From assembly GCF_000003815.2 (NCBI RefSeq), contig NC_049986.1, positions 628,864 to 692,863 on the forward strand: a DNA stretch of 64,000 bases, given 5' to 3'. The notes beneath the pieces are model-generated. The model was not told the DNA's origin and did not search any database. It saw only the letters and a list, made by a program, of their open reading frames with translations. The DNA is from Branchiostoma floridae (Eukaryota > Chordata > Leptocardii > Amphioxiformes > Branchiostomatidae). Position numbers and translations under genes: made by a program. This document shows, piece after piece, positions 52,923 to 64,000 of the stretch; positions within the stretch are counted from its first letter, which is position 1; each line of letters opens with the position of its first letter.

Positions 52923-55072
52923 GGCGGAGTCCTCTCCACCGCCTAGCTAGCTACAACAACCCGGCGTCTGGAAGGGAACATATCCACTGTCACACATGTT
53001 TGGCACAATCCACAATGGTTCGTTAAAAGCAAACTAAAATACGGTTGAAGGTACAACAGAAGCATTAAAACTAAAACGAAACGGATAGAAATGGCTATCG
53101 TCTTCGTTTCGATCCTGTTCGTCATGACTTATGCTAGATATTAAAAACTTTGTCACAGGTAAATACTGTCGAATATATTTTGATAATTTTCTTGCTGCCA
53201 GAACAGTGAAATTCCCTATTGATAACGCTTCATTCCCCCATTTGTAAAAGTAGGACTAGAGACGGCCTACTGAGTACTCGATGTCTCTAATAGAGTCAAT
53301 GAGTAAAGATTTCCAGCTACGACGAAGAAAACCGAGGCAAAGTGTTGACAAGTTGAAAATCATGAAGGTCAAAATAATAGAGTTTCCTCCGTCACTTTAC
53401 TGTTAATTTGATTGACGTATTTGTCGTACGTAGTTGAACTGGTGCCTCTGACGTCACACCGTCTCCAAGTGACCCATAATTGCCTTACCCCACCGGGGGA
53501 TAATTGTTGATGCATGGTACTAGATGTTGTCCATATTTAGCAATATTTTGTATACTAGCTGCCTAGACTAACCGTAGAATGAATTTTTTTCGTGTCTGTT
53601 AAGATATAAAGCACCAAGAGTTTTTGATATGCACATAAAGGCGTAAGGGGTGATACAGCAGCATGTATGACCGGTGGTACTACCTACTTGGAAAAAGGGA
53701 CAAACATAACATCGATTGATATTCTAACATCGCTTCTTCGCTTAGTTACAAATATAACAATATATCTTTTAACTAACTTTCCACATGGCCAGTTGATTTC
53801 TCTCTCTTTATTCTAGCACAGTAGTTCACCCCTGTAGAATCATTTGTGGTACGTCCCGGTACATAAATTAGAACACAAACCGCCTTTGTCTACTTTTCAC
53901 AAAAACTACTTTCAACCCTTAAATCTAATTACAAGTCAGCAATGCCAATGTAGGAAGCAACGTGGCAAATCGTATTTGAAAACATCACGTTGATACACAC
54001 GTTCTCAGGTTGAAACTCTACGGCTTAAGAAATCCGAGAAGACTCTAATTGTTGTTTTCGGCCCTCCTTCTATTGTACTCTCAGTGACATTTGAAAGTAG
54101 AAGGACCGGTTTTGGCGACAGACCTAATTGTGCACACTGCCTTTAGAAAGGTCGCTTTAGTCATTTGGGTTCGTCCAAATCGTCTGTAACTACTAGTAAC
54201 AGTAGCTTAAATCAAATCACTTCAAAGAAAGTCCTAAGCAAAGGTTTTGGTGTGAAAGCAAAACCATAGATTATGAGATCTTTAAAGGAAGCTGTATTAT
54301 AGGCCGAAATCAGCCTATTCTATGGAAAAACTTCCAATAATAGATGAAGGTAGTTTGCATTACAAAATTACTTCTTCACAGACATCAATGTATGCAATAT
54401 TAAGATTATCAGAAAAAAATCAAGATACCTCAAATATTCGTATACATTGTAGAGCAAAGTAATGTACAGTTTTTATCACTATATACCAGTCTTGTCACTT
54501 TTAAAGCAGATTTAGCCATTACCTTTTATTTGTTTCGAGACCTTCAATAGTAACCTTCAATAAAGTAGCCTTCAAAATGTAGTCAGTCCAAGGTAACGTT
54601 TCAAATTTCCTTACTGTACGTGTTACAACTAGATTACAAATAGGATTCTCACGGACTTTCAAAAGTAGTTTTGTTCTAAATCTAATCACCAAGACAATCT
54701 GTTCTACTGCCTAAAGCTTTCCGGGGGTCAACAAACTCTATCTTATGTAGATTGTATCTTCAAAAACTTAGAAAAACATAACTGTCTCGCTATACTTGTT
54801 TGCAGTATGTTGTCACAGTTAAGCTAAGATACCAACAATCGTTCATGAAGATAAGAAAGAATGTATAGATTGACAATGGCGGACAACTAATGACCTTTAT
54901 ATAGTCACAGCCTCTACCACACAGCCTGTCACAGGACTGTCACAACGTTAACCTACAACCGTAGATGTTTAAACAAGTTTTCAAGTGTTACATAGAGTAG
55001 ATAGCACTGGTAGCAACAAATTAACGACACAGTGACTTGTGTCATGTCTTTTTTTGAGAAGAATTTGCTTAC

Positions 55073-55146
55073 CTTTTGGTGTAAAGACGCGGTCCGTGTA
55101 AACTCTAATGGCGCCAGGTGCTTTCTGACGGATACTTGCCTTGCAC
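55073..55146 (-). CDS. Orphan exon-like segment
   Basis: Minus strand: acceptor-like TTTACAAG, 74 nt open (CKASIRQKAPGAIRVYTDRV...), and donor AAAAG|GTAAGC in phase 1. Exon 2 of the SEA gene accepts phase 1, so this could be an alternative upstream exon, or belong to an unseen gene. Confidence 0.3.
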
Positions 55147-56688
55147 CTTGTAAAGTAAGAGGCTACACATGGGGTCAGTGGTGAACAGTTTTACAAGTGA
55201 TTTTGTATCGGTGTGAAACTAAATTTGAAAATATTTTCAGACGTTTGATTATGGATGCAGTGAGCAATATCTCAATGATATCATTACACATTGTTCTCAT
55301 ACAACGAAAGTCTACAAAATGCTGAGAGAGAGTAGTGAACGGTGTACCACAAAACCACAAGTGATCCTTCTGACATGTTGACGTGGTGGGTAGATTGTAC
55401 AGTATAGCTTAAGGCAAGTCTGATCCATCATGAGTGGGTAGGTCAGTGCTTTGTTACACCTTGGCCAGGTATGCTGTTGTCTACCACACTAGATAACAAA
55501 ACTACCATGCCCTTAAGGTGTGTATGTTACTTGCGGTCGTCTGCCCTTGATATAGCAGACACATGATGAAAAAGTCCCACATAAAAGGTGTTGCTGATAT
55601 CAGAAGTTATGATGTCAAGATATTGTTTGCACAATTTTGCTTTTGGATGGCATGGTACAAAATGTGTGAAAAGGCCAGGGGCGTCAACAGCTACCAGGGG
55701 GTCAATCTGCCCTAAAAATGTCAACTCTAACCATATACATGTAAGAGACTTCAGATACAATTTCTTTCAACGTAACATTTATGACGCGTCTATAGTAAAT
55801 ATTATTTAGTGTGAAGTCTGAAGATAGTACAGATTTTGTACTACAAGCCTAGTGTCGTTTGCGTATGAATATGCAACAACATAAAGAGAGCCTAAAACAC
55901 CCCCATACCACCAATAATGGACTGTGCCCGAAGACCTCTTGTGCAGCGACTCGTAGCAAGATAATGATGCCTCAATCGTCTCAACCAACGCAGGGTTATT
56001 GGATTAAACTGCCCAACCCCATGGCTTTGTCAGTGGAACTGAGGAGGGGTTAATTTGGCGGGAAAAAGTAGTTGCGTATGACGCATAAACAATCCTACAC
56101 CGTCAGTACAGCGTATCAACGATAAGTTATTCACACGCAAGTGTATGGAATTCTGAGAACAAGGGCGGCACTTTTGTAGAGAAAAAAATCTTCTGTATTC
56201 TACGTTCCTTAGAATGATTGATGGAAGGGCATCTCCTTTTGACAACCTTACAGTCTACTTACATGTCCTTCGTCAGTCTCAGGTGTTCCAAGAACAAACG
56301 GTCCCCACAATGGGGACATTTTGTATATATGTAGTAATATGTACTATATGTACTAATAGTATGTAACAATGTGGGGAATGTGTATGGTAGTACTGCAGTG
56401 GAATATCTATGGTTCTTTCTAAATCACTCCTAAAGAGTAAATAACGAGGTCATCATAAGTTTGGATTTTTATTGAAGAATACACGAATGATACAAATAAA
56501 AGGACGAAGACGAGGTGGCGGCGGACTCAAGTTGTGCTCTACTTATTCTAGCGCCACCACTTGTACAAATATTGAAAATGATATATTAGACAGGACTATC
56601 GAACACTTTAATAGCAAATGCATAAATGATCAAATATCTGGATTTTTCACGTTCACTGTCACGAGACGAGAGACAAAGACAGAGAGAC

Positions 56689-56775
56689 AGAAACAGACAG
56701 ACATACAGACAGACAGACAGAGAGACGGACAGACAAACAGGCAGACAGACAAACAGACAGACAGACAGAGACATG
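56689..56775. repeat. (GACA)n microsatellite
   Basis: Imperfect ACAGACAG array about 440 bp 3' of the NPC2-like A stop; an equivalent lies about 540 bp 3' of NPC2-like B. Confidence 0.8.
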
Positions 56776-57213
56776 AGGAAATCATCCTTAACACATACGC
56801 AGACGCAGTTAACTCAATGCAAGTATGTCGATTAAAAGAAATTGCCCCGATTGCTGTCAATACAACTTTGTTTTTGCGTCGTTTTGAAGACAGGTAGCAA
56901 GAAGATTGGCCATACACCTGCTTCCTTTCAAAGCAACACTTTATTGGAAACGGCACCATGGCTAAATCACGCTCGTACAGAGCAATGCAAAGGAAGGGAG
57001 GTTACAACTAATTTCCGTCATTGAAAATTATGCACTCTATATATAGATCTATGATAGTAAATGAGCTCTCGAGACAGAATCATTTGAAAGGTTAATTTTT
57101 ATATACTTCTATATATTCCGATATTGTGCATTCTGAGGGGAAAATAAGAGAAGGATTCTTTATCTAACAGCTGTCCTAGTTGGTCCTCTACAGATTGTGA
57201 TATGGTTTTACAT

Positions 57214-58981
57214 TTAATCTATAATTTCAGCTGAAATCCCGATACACCAGATGATTTCCTGCATCTCGTCTTTGAGTTCCAACTCTACCACCAACTTGAC
57301 CTGCGGAAAATAGCGCGAGATACGTTAGACAGAGGTCAAGTCTGAAAATACAATACGGTGTCAAATCGCTTTATGTTTATCTAAGACAAAAGGTGACATA
57401 GTCTGTTGACTTTCTCATACTCGCTTCCAAGCTCCTTTATGTATACAGACAAATTTCTCACCTTCGGGTAACTGCCATACACACCGATAGCATTTGTGTA
57501 GTTATAACTTTCGCCGCCAACTAATGGACACTCCAGTCCTGAATCCCGACATCCATCCAAGTTCTGGACAGGGAACTGTACTAGGATACCTCCTATGATG
57601 CCGTGCGCAACCAAATAAGCAGCCGATATCTGCTTCTCTGGAAAAAGATATAAGTGCGTAGGTTTTAATTCGTATTTTGGATGCTAGTATATTTATCAAG
57701 CGCTCTTGAGGAGTACTCATAAAGCTATTTGCATACGTACGCAAGTTGCACGCAATAGGAAACGACTGTTATAGATTGCGAGTTTTGCTGTAAGCTGACA
57801 TGAAAGACGATATATTACAATGGGGTAGGTGACAGGTATTCCCATACTAGTAAATTAATGATAAGATGAAGATACATACTAGATTCTTTCATGCATATGA
57901 CTTCTCATAACAGGAAGACCAACATCTCCCATGACCATAAACGGGCTGCAATCGCATTATCTATGCATGAAACACAACTCAAAACTATTGGCAGCTGGGA
58001 TAAGACGGCAAAGTAAATCTTTGAGCAGATACTGACTCAGTTTGAACCCGACAACCAAGGAGACGTCGCTTCCTTGCTTCAGTGGGCATATGGGATTATC
58101 ATCTTCACATGACGAGACGTCTACATTGAAGATAGTCGCGTAACCTCCTGCACAGAGGTAATAATGGCGTTTCGTTAGAAGTGGCGCGACAACCTTGAAA
58201 GCGTTGATAACGTATAGCAACAGTTTTATCTTTTGTTATACCACAAGGAAACTAAAACGTTTTATCAGTATATAGTTTTGCAATATTTGACAAGAACACG
58301 ACTGCAATTAAATGGTCGTTAGAAATTATAGCAGAAACATATTAGTCAATCTCAATTTTCTCTAGCTAGTGTATAGTATCGTTATCAAACCATTAAGAAT
58401 GATCCAGATAACTATAACAAAGAAACATACTACCAAAGTTGTATCAATATTTTAATGTGTCTAATTGTATTTAAATGAAAATTTCTTCCTCGATCATAAC
58501 TGAATTAGCTTTGGTAGTTGTGTGTCTAGAGATATCGCTTGTAACTTTCCCGGGTGTCTAATTGCATTTTAAGAAACGAGTACAGACTAGGCTCTGTAGA
58601 AAAATACATGTATCTGTCAGCCAATGTCTCACACTACAAGGCAAACCAGTATTGTCATTATGTTATAGTCCAGGATAGTGCAGGCCGGCGTGAAGCGGAG
58701 CTTTATAAATGTGCAACAATACTTCGATCCCTTTATATGTTGCCGCCTCTACATTTCAAACGTGTCTTTCCGCAAACTATATCAGCTAGGCCGCCACTTA
58801 CATGACTGCCAGCATTCAAAGTCAAGTAGTTATGTATATGTTAATTGGATTTAAATCGGTAGTATCGGGTAATTATATAATGGGTAATAAACTCACCACA
58901 GTGCTTATATGGTTTTGCGTTTCCAACGATGACGGAGATTCCCACACAAAATGCTAGAAAGCAAATACGTTTGAGCGCCAT
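57214..58981 (-). CDS. NPC2: NPC2-like ML-domain sterol-binding protein A
   Basis: Exons 58897-58981, 58037-58147, 57462-57637, 57214-57300 join to 152 aa (human NPC2 is 151). A signal peptide (ICFLAFCVGISVIVGNA) is followed by the ML fold with six Cys in the family pattern: HCGG, SSCEDD, PICP, LDGC, LECP and IIWC. The strand containing 'FPVQNLDGC' matches the NPC2 'FP-x-P-x-P-DGC' region near the sterol pocket; here it reads ILVQFPVQNL where most members have VPVPFP. NPC2 proteins carry cholesterol in the lysosomal lumen and are also secreted. The donor after exon 2 is GTCAGT, weaker than the GTAAGT in gene B. The tandem paralogue lies upstream in the same orientation. Confidence 0.9.
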
Positions 58982-60523
58982 GGTGTTTTTAATGCTGTCA
59001 CTGTGACAAGCTCCGAACTATGGGTATGACCACTCTATCCTGTCTTTGTCGTTGTAAAGGACAAAGCAGATACCCAGAACATTGCCTACAAATCTGGTTG
59101 ATCGTCGAAAATGGCGTCCAGCCGCTACGCCTTGTCAAGAGGGTTCAATGTCCTTCCGCGAGAGAAAATAGTCCGTACAATGGCTCCCGTTACAAAAGCC
59201 AGAATTTGGCCTCTGCCTAATATCTGCCCCGCCGTTATGGGTTTTATGGGGACACGTTATTGATACATTTTCGAGATTACACTCCCTACAAAAAGTGGAT
59301 TTAAGTCCCAGTGACCATGTGACTTTGTAATTCTACCCGCCTAACCCTAACTCCAAACACTCACACTACAAAAGTCTGGAAGACCAGAAATTTGGCGGGA
59401 CTAACATGATAATCGCGTGCATGTCTTTTTTCATTCCTTAGATTTTTGAATAGATTGTTCATCACTTCATTTCCTGAAAACAAAATGAAATCAAGCTATT
59501 TTCATGTAAAAGCCCATGGCTAGTTGGGCAACCCTGGCTGTTGAACAAATAAATAAATAAATGTCCTCGCCCATTTTAAACCTCTAAAATTAAAGTTTGG
59601 GACAAATCTGTACGTAAGAGATATATCTGAGATATAACAAAATGTAAATCTGAAGCACAGTTTTAGTATGATATCTCTAGTGTCGCTGCGGATGAATATG
59701 CTACAACATAAGGAGAGACTAAAGCACCCCCATATCACCAACAATAGACTGTGCCCGCAGACCTCGTGCGTAAGCGACTCGTTCAAAGATAATGATACCT
59801 CAACCGTGGAGCTTACGTACAAACACAGGGGTAGAGGATTAAACTGCAGCGGCGCAGCCCCATGGCTTTGTCAGTGGGACCGAGGAAAAGTTAATTTGGC
59901 TGGAAAAATTCCCAAGCAAGTTTGGACAGAATCCTGAGCAAAAGGGTGGCACTTTCGTTACCCAAATCAAATAGCTCACTACTTCTTCTACGCAGCCTAA
60001 AATGATTGATGGAAGAGCATCTCAGTTCTGATAAGCATATTTACATGTCCTTCGTCAGTCTCAGGTGTTTCAAGCACAATTTGAAACGGTCCCCACAATT
60101 ACAACATTTTGTAGTACATGTACTGATCATGATAGTATGTAACAATGTTATTGAAAGTTTATGGTAGTACTGCTGTCGAATATCTACATGTATGGTCGTT
60201 TCTAAAGCACTGCCAATGAGTTATACATCATAAAACGAGGACATTAATCATAAGTTTGGATTTTTATTGAAGAATACACAAATGATACAAATAAAAGGAC
60301 AAAGACGAAGTGCCGACGGACTAGTTGTAACTTATTTTAGCGCCACCAATTGTACAAATATTGAAAATGATATATTAGACAGGACTATCAAACATCTGAA
60401 TAGTAAATACATGAATGATTAAATATTTGGATTTTCCTAGTTCACTGTCACGAGACGAGAGACAAAGACAGAGAGACAGAGACATAGACAGACATAGACA
60501 AACAAACAGGCAGACAGTCAGTC

Positions 60524-60558
<35 letters not shown>

Positions 60559-61101
60559 GATATGAGTTAGAATCATCCCCAGCACATACTCAGAGGCAGT
60601 TCAATAAATGGAATCGTGCTGATCTAAAAGAATTCATCTGATTCCTGTCAATACAGGGTTATTTTGCATTATTGACAGGGTGTTCCTGTGATCTAGCATG
60701 AAGTCTTTCTGGTTAGCCATGTAAAACACCTAGGCCTAGCGTCGTTTTGAAGACAGGTAACAAGAAAATTGGCCATACGCCTACTATCTTTCAAAGCAAC
60801 ACTTTATTGAAAACAGCATGCTAGCACCATGTTCAAATCACGCTCGTACAGAACAATGCAAAGCGATTAAAAGTAATTTTCGTCATGGAAACTATATGTA
60901 CTCTCTATATAGATCTATGAGAGCAAGGAGGTTGAATTTTCAACCTCCTTGATGATAGTAATCGAGCTTTTGAGAGGTTTATCCTTATATACCTCTCTCT
61001 ATGTTCCAATATTGTGCATTCTGAGGGGCAAATAAGAGAAGGGTTCGTTATCTAACAGCTGTCCTGGTTGGTCCTCTACAGATTGTGGTAGGGCTCTACA
61101 T
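58982..61101. other. Spacer between the two NPC2-like genes
   Basis: Duplicated sequence: 59677-59830 matches 55851-55985 ('GAATATGC(A/T)ACAACATAA', 'AGACTGTGCCCG'). A 50-bp repeat near 59514-59563 ('GGGCAACCCTGGCTGTTGAAC' plus AAATA units) is the reverse of one at 23850-23905. No gene. Confidence 0.6.
60475..60560. repeat. (GACA)n microsatellite, duplicated partner
   Basis: CAGACAGA array in the 3' flank of NPC2-like B, positionally equivalent to 56689-56775. Confidence 0.8.
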
Positions 61102-63093
61102 TTAGTTTATAATTTTAGCTGGGACCAGGATGCACCAGATGACATCTCCGTTCTGGTCTCTAAGTTCCCACTCTACCAACAACTTGACCTGGAAAATAGC
61201 GGGAGGTACGGCAGTAACGTTAGGTAGATGAAGAGGTCAAGTCTGAAAATACTAATCGCAAACAGGTGCTTTATCTAAGAAAATTAAGGGACGTAGTCTG
61301 TTGACTTTCTGGACAGTTGTGACTGGACTGTTGTGGGATAGATTGTGGACTCTCATACACGCTAACACCTAAATATACAGAGAAATTTCTCACCGTCGGG
61401 TAGTTCTCGTGCATATAGACAGAATTTGTGTAGTTATAGCTTTCGTAGCCAACCAATGGACACTTCAGTCCTGAATCCTTACATCCATCCGGGTTCTGGA
61501 GAGGGAACGGGAGTGGGACACCTGCCATGATGCCGCGCATAGACGCAGTAGCCTTCGTTATCTGCTTGTCTGAAAAAGTGCGTGGATACTAGTATGTTGA
61601 TCAAGCATCAATGAGTAGCACCCATACAGCTATTTGCATATAGTTTGAACCGTACTGCAAGTTGCACGGAATGGGAAACGAGATTGCGAATTTTGCTGTA
61701 AGCTGACATGAAAGGCGAAATATTACAATGGGGTAGTCGACTGGTATTCCCTTACTGTAGATGATAAGAAGGATATACATTAGATGAATACCTTCATGCA
61801 TGTGAGTTCCCATAACAGGTAGACCAGGAATATTGAGAATTTAAGTTGAGATCTACTACTGCTAATTGTTATTGAGGGTTATCATGACCATAAACGGGCT
61901 GAAAACGCATTGTCTATACATAAAACACAACTCCAAACTATCAATGGCTGGGATAAGACTTTGTTGCATGTGATACAATACTTACTCGGTTCGAACCAGA
62001 CAACCAAGGAGACGTTGCTTCCTTTCTTCATCGGGCATGTTGACTGATCTTCACATGACGAGACGAAGACATTGAAGATAGTCGCTTCGGATCCTGTACA
62101 GAGGCAACGGCTCTTCATAATAAGGAGTGGAACGACACTTCTAGTATTACACTGATATATAATGCATAACAAGTTTTATCTGACATATTCGTCAACCACA
62201 AGGGACCGAAAACAGTTTATCCGTATATCCTCAAGCAACTAACAAGAACACGATACAGATTGATGGTTGGATAGGACAGTGTTGGGAAAATAACTTGTCT
62301 GGTACACTCTCGAGAATGCAATGACAATGAAGGCCATGTGGTGACATTATTATTAGCTATATATTACAGCCATGGCAGTTTGGCAACATCATAAGTAATT
62401 CCTTCATTTTTTGTGTCTAGAAATATGGTTAGTTACTGCATTGTAGTGTGTCTAGAAATACGGTTTATAACACGTACAGTGTGTGTGTTCAATAGACGAG
62501 TGCAGACTGGGGACTATAACGGGGGAGGTTCAAAGTCCAGTAACTGTTCCACAAAATGCGCATGCCTTTTGTCGTCGTACATTTTACCGAGAACCCATCA
62601 AAAACAAACTTAGATATTGTAACTGTGATGTATACGCGTAAGCTGCACAGGCAATACCCCACACTACCCTGCACAACATGGCGTACCAGTGTTGTCATTA
62701 CTCTATATTTTGGGTTAGGTGAAGGCCGTGAAGAAACTCCTTCATATGCTGCCATACAGTTCCCTTATCTGGTGCTTCTACATTTGAAGTGTCTTGAAGA
62801 GTAACTTGTTCTTGGTAAACTGTATTAGCCAGGCCCCCACCTATAACGTTATGACATGCATAACTGCCTACATGTATCATACTGAAGTCTGGTAGTTATG
62901 TTATGTAGGTATGTTATCTTAATTCAAGTCGGTGGGGTTGAGTACTGAACGAGTTATACTCTATTGTTTGCGTATCAAAAGACTCACCACAGTCCCTCCA
63001 TTGGAGTGCGTTTGCTAAGGTGGCGGAAATTCCCACACAAAATGCGAGGACGAAAATGTGTTTGAGAGTTATGATGCCCCTAAACGCTGTCAT
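61102..63093 (-). CDS. NPC2: NPC2-like ML-domain sterol-binding protein B
   Basis: Exons 62988-63093, 61986-62093, 61394-61569, 61102-61188 join to 158 aa. Intron positions and phases equal those of gene A. The signal peptide is longer (from MTAFRG, then HIFVLAFCVGISATLANA). Six Cys are kept (DCGS, SSCED, STCP, PDGC, LKCP, VIWC) with a canonical VPLPFPLQNPDGC loop, so B looks closer to the ancestral NPC2 than A. Asn in NYTN is a likely glycosylation site. An in-frame upstream ATG exists but would add a non-signal-like N terminus. Confidence 0.9.
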
Positions 63094-63863
63094 TGTGATC
63101 CGGGCTATGAGTATGGCCACTCTATCCTGTTGTCGCCTTTGACGGGCTTTGTGAGAACCAAAGTCCAAACAGACAGGTTGTGCGACCAGCCACCACTGCA
63201 CGTCGAGTTCAATGCTGTTTACCTTTCCCTCCGCGAGAGAAAGTAGTCCAATTCATGACACTGGTGTCATTTCAGAATTGCCTTGCTTCTATGTGTGTTC
63301 TAGGGCAACGTTATTGATATCTACTTCTTTATTACCCTCTAACTACCCCCACTGGGCATCACTGAGGGGTGATCTTTTCGGGTTAACACTTCCTAACAAA
63401 ATGTGGCTTTTGGTCAAGTGAAACGGAATGTTCGTGAGATTCTATAGATATAATTCTGAGTTAGCAGAGCTCTGTCAGAGCTAGGACGTTGGTATTAGAA
63501 AAAATAAACCTCTCTTCTCTGCCAATATAACCACCCATTAGATTTCACAGCATGACAACGCCCAATACATTCGTGAAAGCACCTGTAAAAATCATTCTTA
63601 GGTTTAGTTCGCGTATCCAAAAATATCCATGATGTTTTGTCTTGCTGGGATAACAAAAATGGATAGCAGCCAATTTCTGTATAAACACGCCGTTAACTTT
63701 GTCCGAAATCACGCAAAATCCTCGAATGTGAAGTTAAAAAGCAAGTCTTTGCATTCTAACAGGTGGTTTGCTCAACAGCCAATCAAATTTACGCTACCAT
63801 TTGCCATATCCCGATATGGGACAGTGAAGTGACCAATGGCAGGCCGTCTTCTATTGCTTACCC

Positions 63864-63876
63864 GTCGCCTAGCAAC
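63864..63876 (+). promoter_or_regulatory. RFX X-box upstream of AK8
   Basis: GTCGCCTAGCAAC fits GTNRCC-N-RGYAAC; on the other strand it reads GTTGCTAGGCGAC. It lies 46 bp 5' of the AK8 start codon. RFX factors drive ciliary genes in animals through such sites. Confidence 0.65.
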
Positions 63877-63921
63877 AATGCATGACGGGAAGGGACACAA
63901 ACTCGAACTCCGAAATCCAAG

Positions 63922-64000
63922 ATGGACGAAACGAAGAAACCGCTGCGAATCCCGCCTGAATTTGGCACTTACGCAGAGAAACACGGCGTTTTCGATCTAT
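63922..64000 (+). CDS. AK8: Adenylate kinase 8, first exon (cut by window end)
   Basis: ATG at 63922 (context AAGATGG) opens MDETKKPLRIPPEFGTYAEK, then HGVFDL. Vertebrate AK8 begins M-D-A-T, then H-R-I-P-P-E and Y-x-E-x-x-x-I-F-E-L; the spacing matches residue for residue over about 26 residues. AK8 has two adenylate kinase domains and interconverts adenine nucleotides in cilia. Only the N terminus before the first P-loop is inside the window. It faces away from NPC2-like B across about 830 bp. Confidence 0.8.
   Translation, partial: MDETKKPLRIPPEFGTYAEKHGVFDL

Larger units (their letters stand above)
52923..57213. other. Spacer between SEA gene and NPC2-like A
   Basis: It contains one exon-like segment (55073-55146), part of the block duplicated with the second NPC2 gene (from about 55850), and a GACA microsatellite. 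About 53000-55000 shows nothing recognisable. Confidence 0.35.

Noticed and set aside
52564-52950. 128-codon plus frame
   Set aside because: Antisense to SEA-gene exon 1, whose signal peptide and donor are convincing.
56586-56835. Frames reading repeated 'SVCL' or 'RQTD'
   Set aside because: Translation of the GACA microsatellite.

Overview
The window is nuclear DNA from an animal. Genes are built from short exons with GT-AG introns, many of them phase 1. EGF, Sushi, vWA, SEA and NHL modules are shuffled, genes are duplicated in tandem, and introns are full of small inverted-repeat elements. The gene content (DNPEP, NPC2 pair, AK8) and an intronic repeat rich in 'CGCGGTGG' suggest a cephalochordate (amphioxus, Branchiostoma-like). 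That assignment is an inference; no database was searched. No virus, bacterial operon or CRISPR array was seen.

Layout. (1) 149-3915 (+): 3' part of a gene with seven EGF exons, one Sushi exon and a terminal vWA exon. (2) 8145-16294 (+), possibly starting near 5512: a tandem paralogue that is nearly complete. It reads as a type II membrane protein with a cytoplasmic tail, a TM segment, a chain of Sushi and EGF domains, then EGF-EGF-Sushi-vWA. All 20 core exons join in phase (1220 codons plus stop). (3) 17592-28720 (-): a complete 15-exon aspartyl aminopeptidase (DNPEP, 477 aa), tail to tail with gene 2. (4) 29519-36071 (+): a type II membrane protein with six tyrosine-rich cytoplasmic repeats and an extracellular NHL beta-propeller, head to head with DNPEP. 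A possible alternative last exon and AATAAA lie at 41.2-41.45 kb. (5) 42653-52922 (-): a 12-exon type I membrane protein, signal peptide-EGF-SEA-EGF-TM-tail (410 aa). (6) 57214-58981 and 61102-63093 (-): two tandem NPC2-like sterol-binding protein genes inside a duplicated block of about 3.9 kb. (7) 63922-end (+): first exon of adenylate kinase 8 (AK8), with an RFX X-box 46 bp upstream of its ATG.

Mobile DNA. Introns and spacers hold SINEs (tRNA-derived and 5S-derived), a LINE fragment, TTAA-bounded elements (including a 3.8 kb foldback-like inverted repeat), elements with 3-bp TTA/TAA target duplications, and one family whose ends read TAGCCTG...CAGGCTA and which is flanked by 9-bp target duplications at four sites. 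Several insertions are nested, so their order can be read directly. The genes do not form one pathway. The secreted and membrane proteins suggest surface or matrix functions; DNPEP is a cytosolic peptidase, NPC2 a lysosomal or secreted lipid carrier, and AK8 a ciliary kinase.
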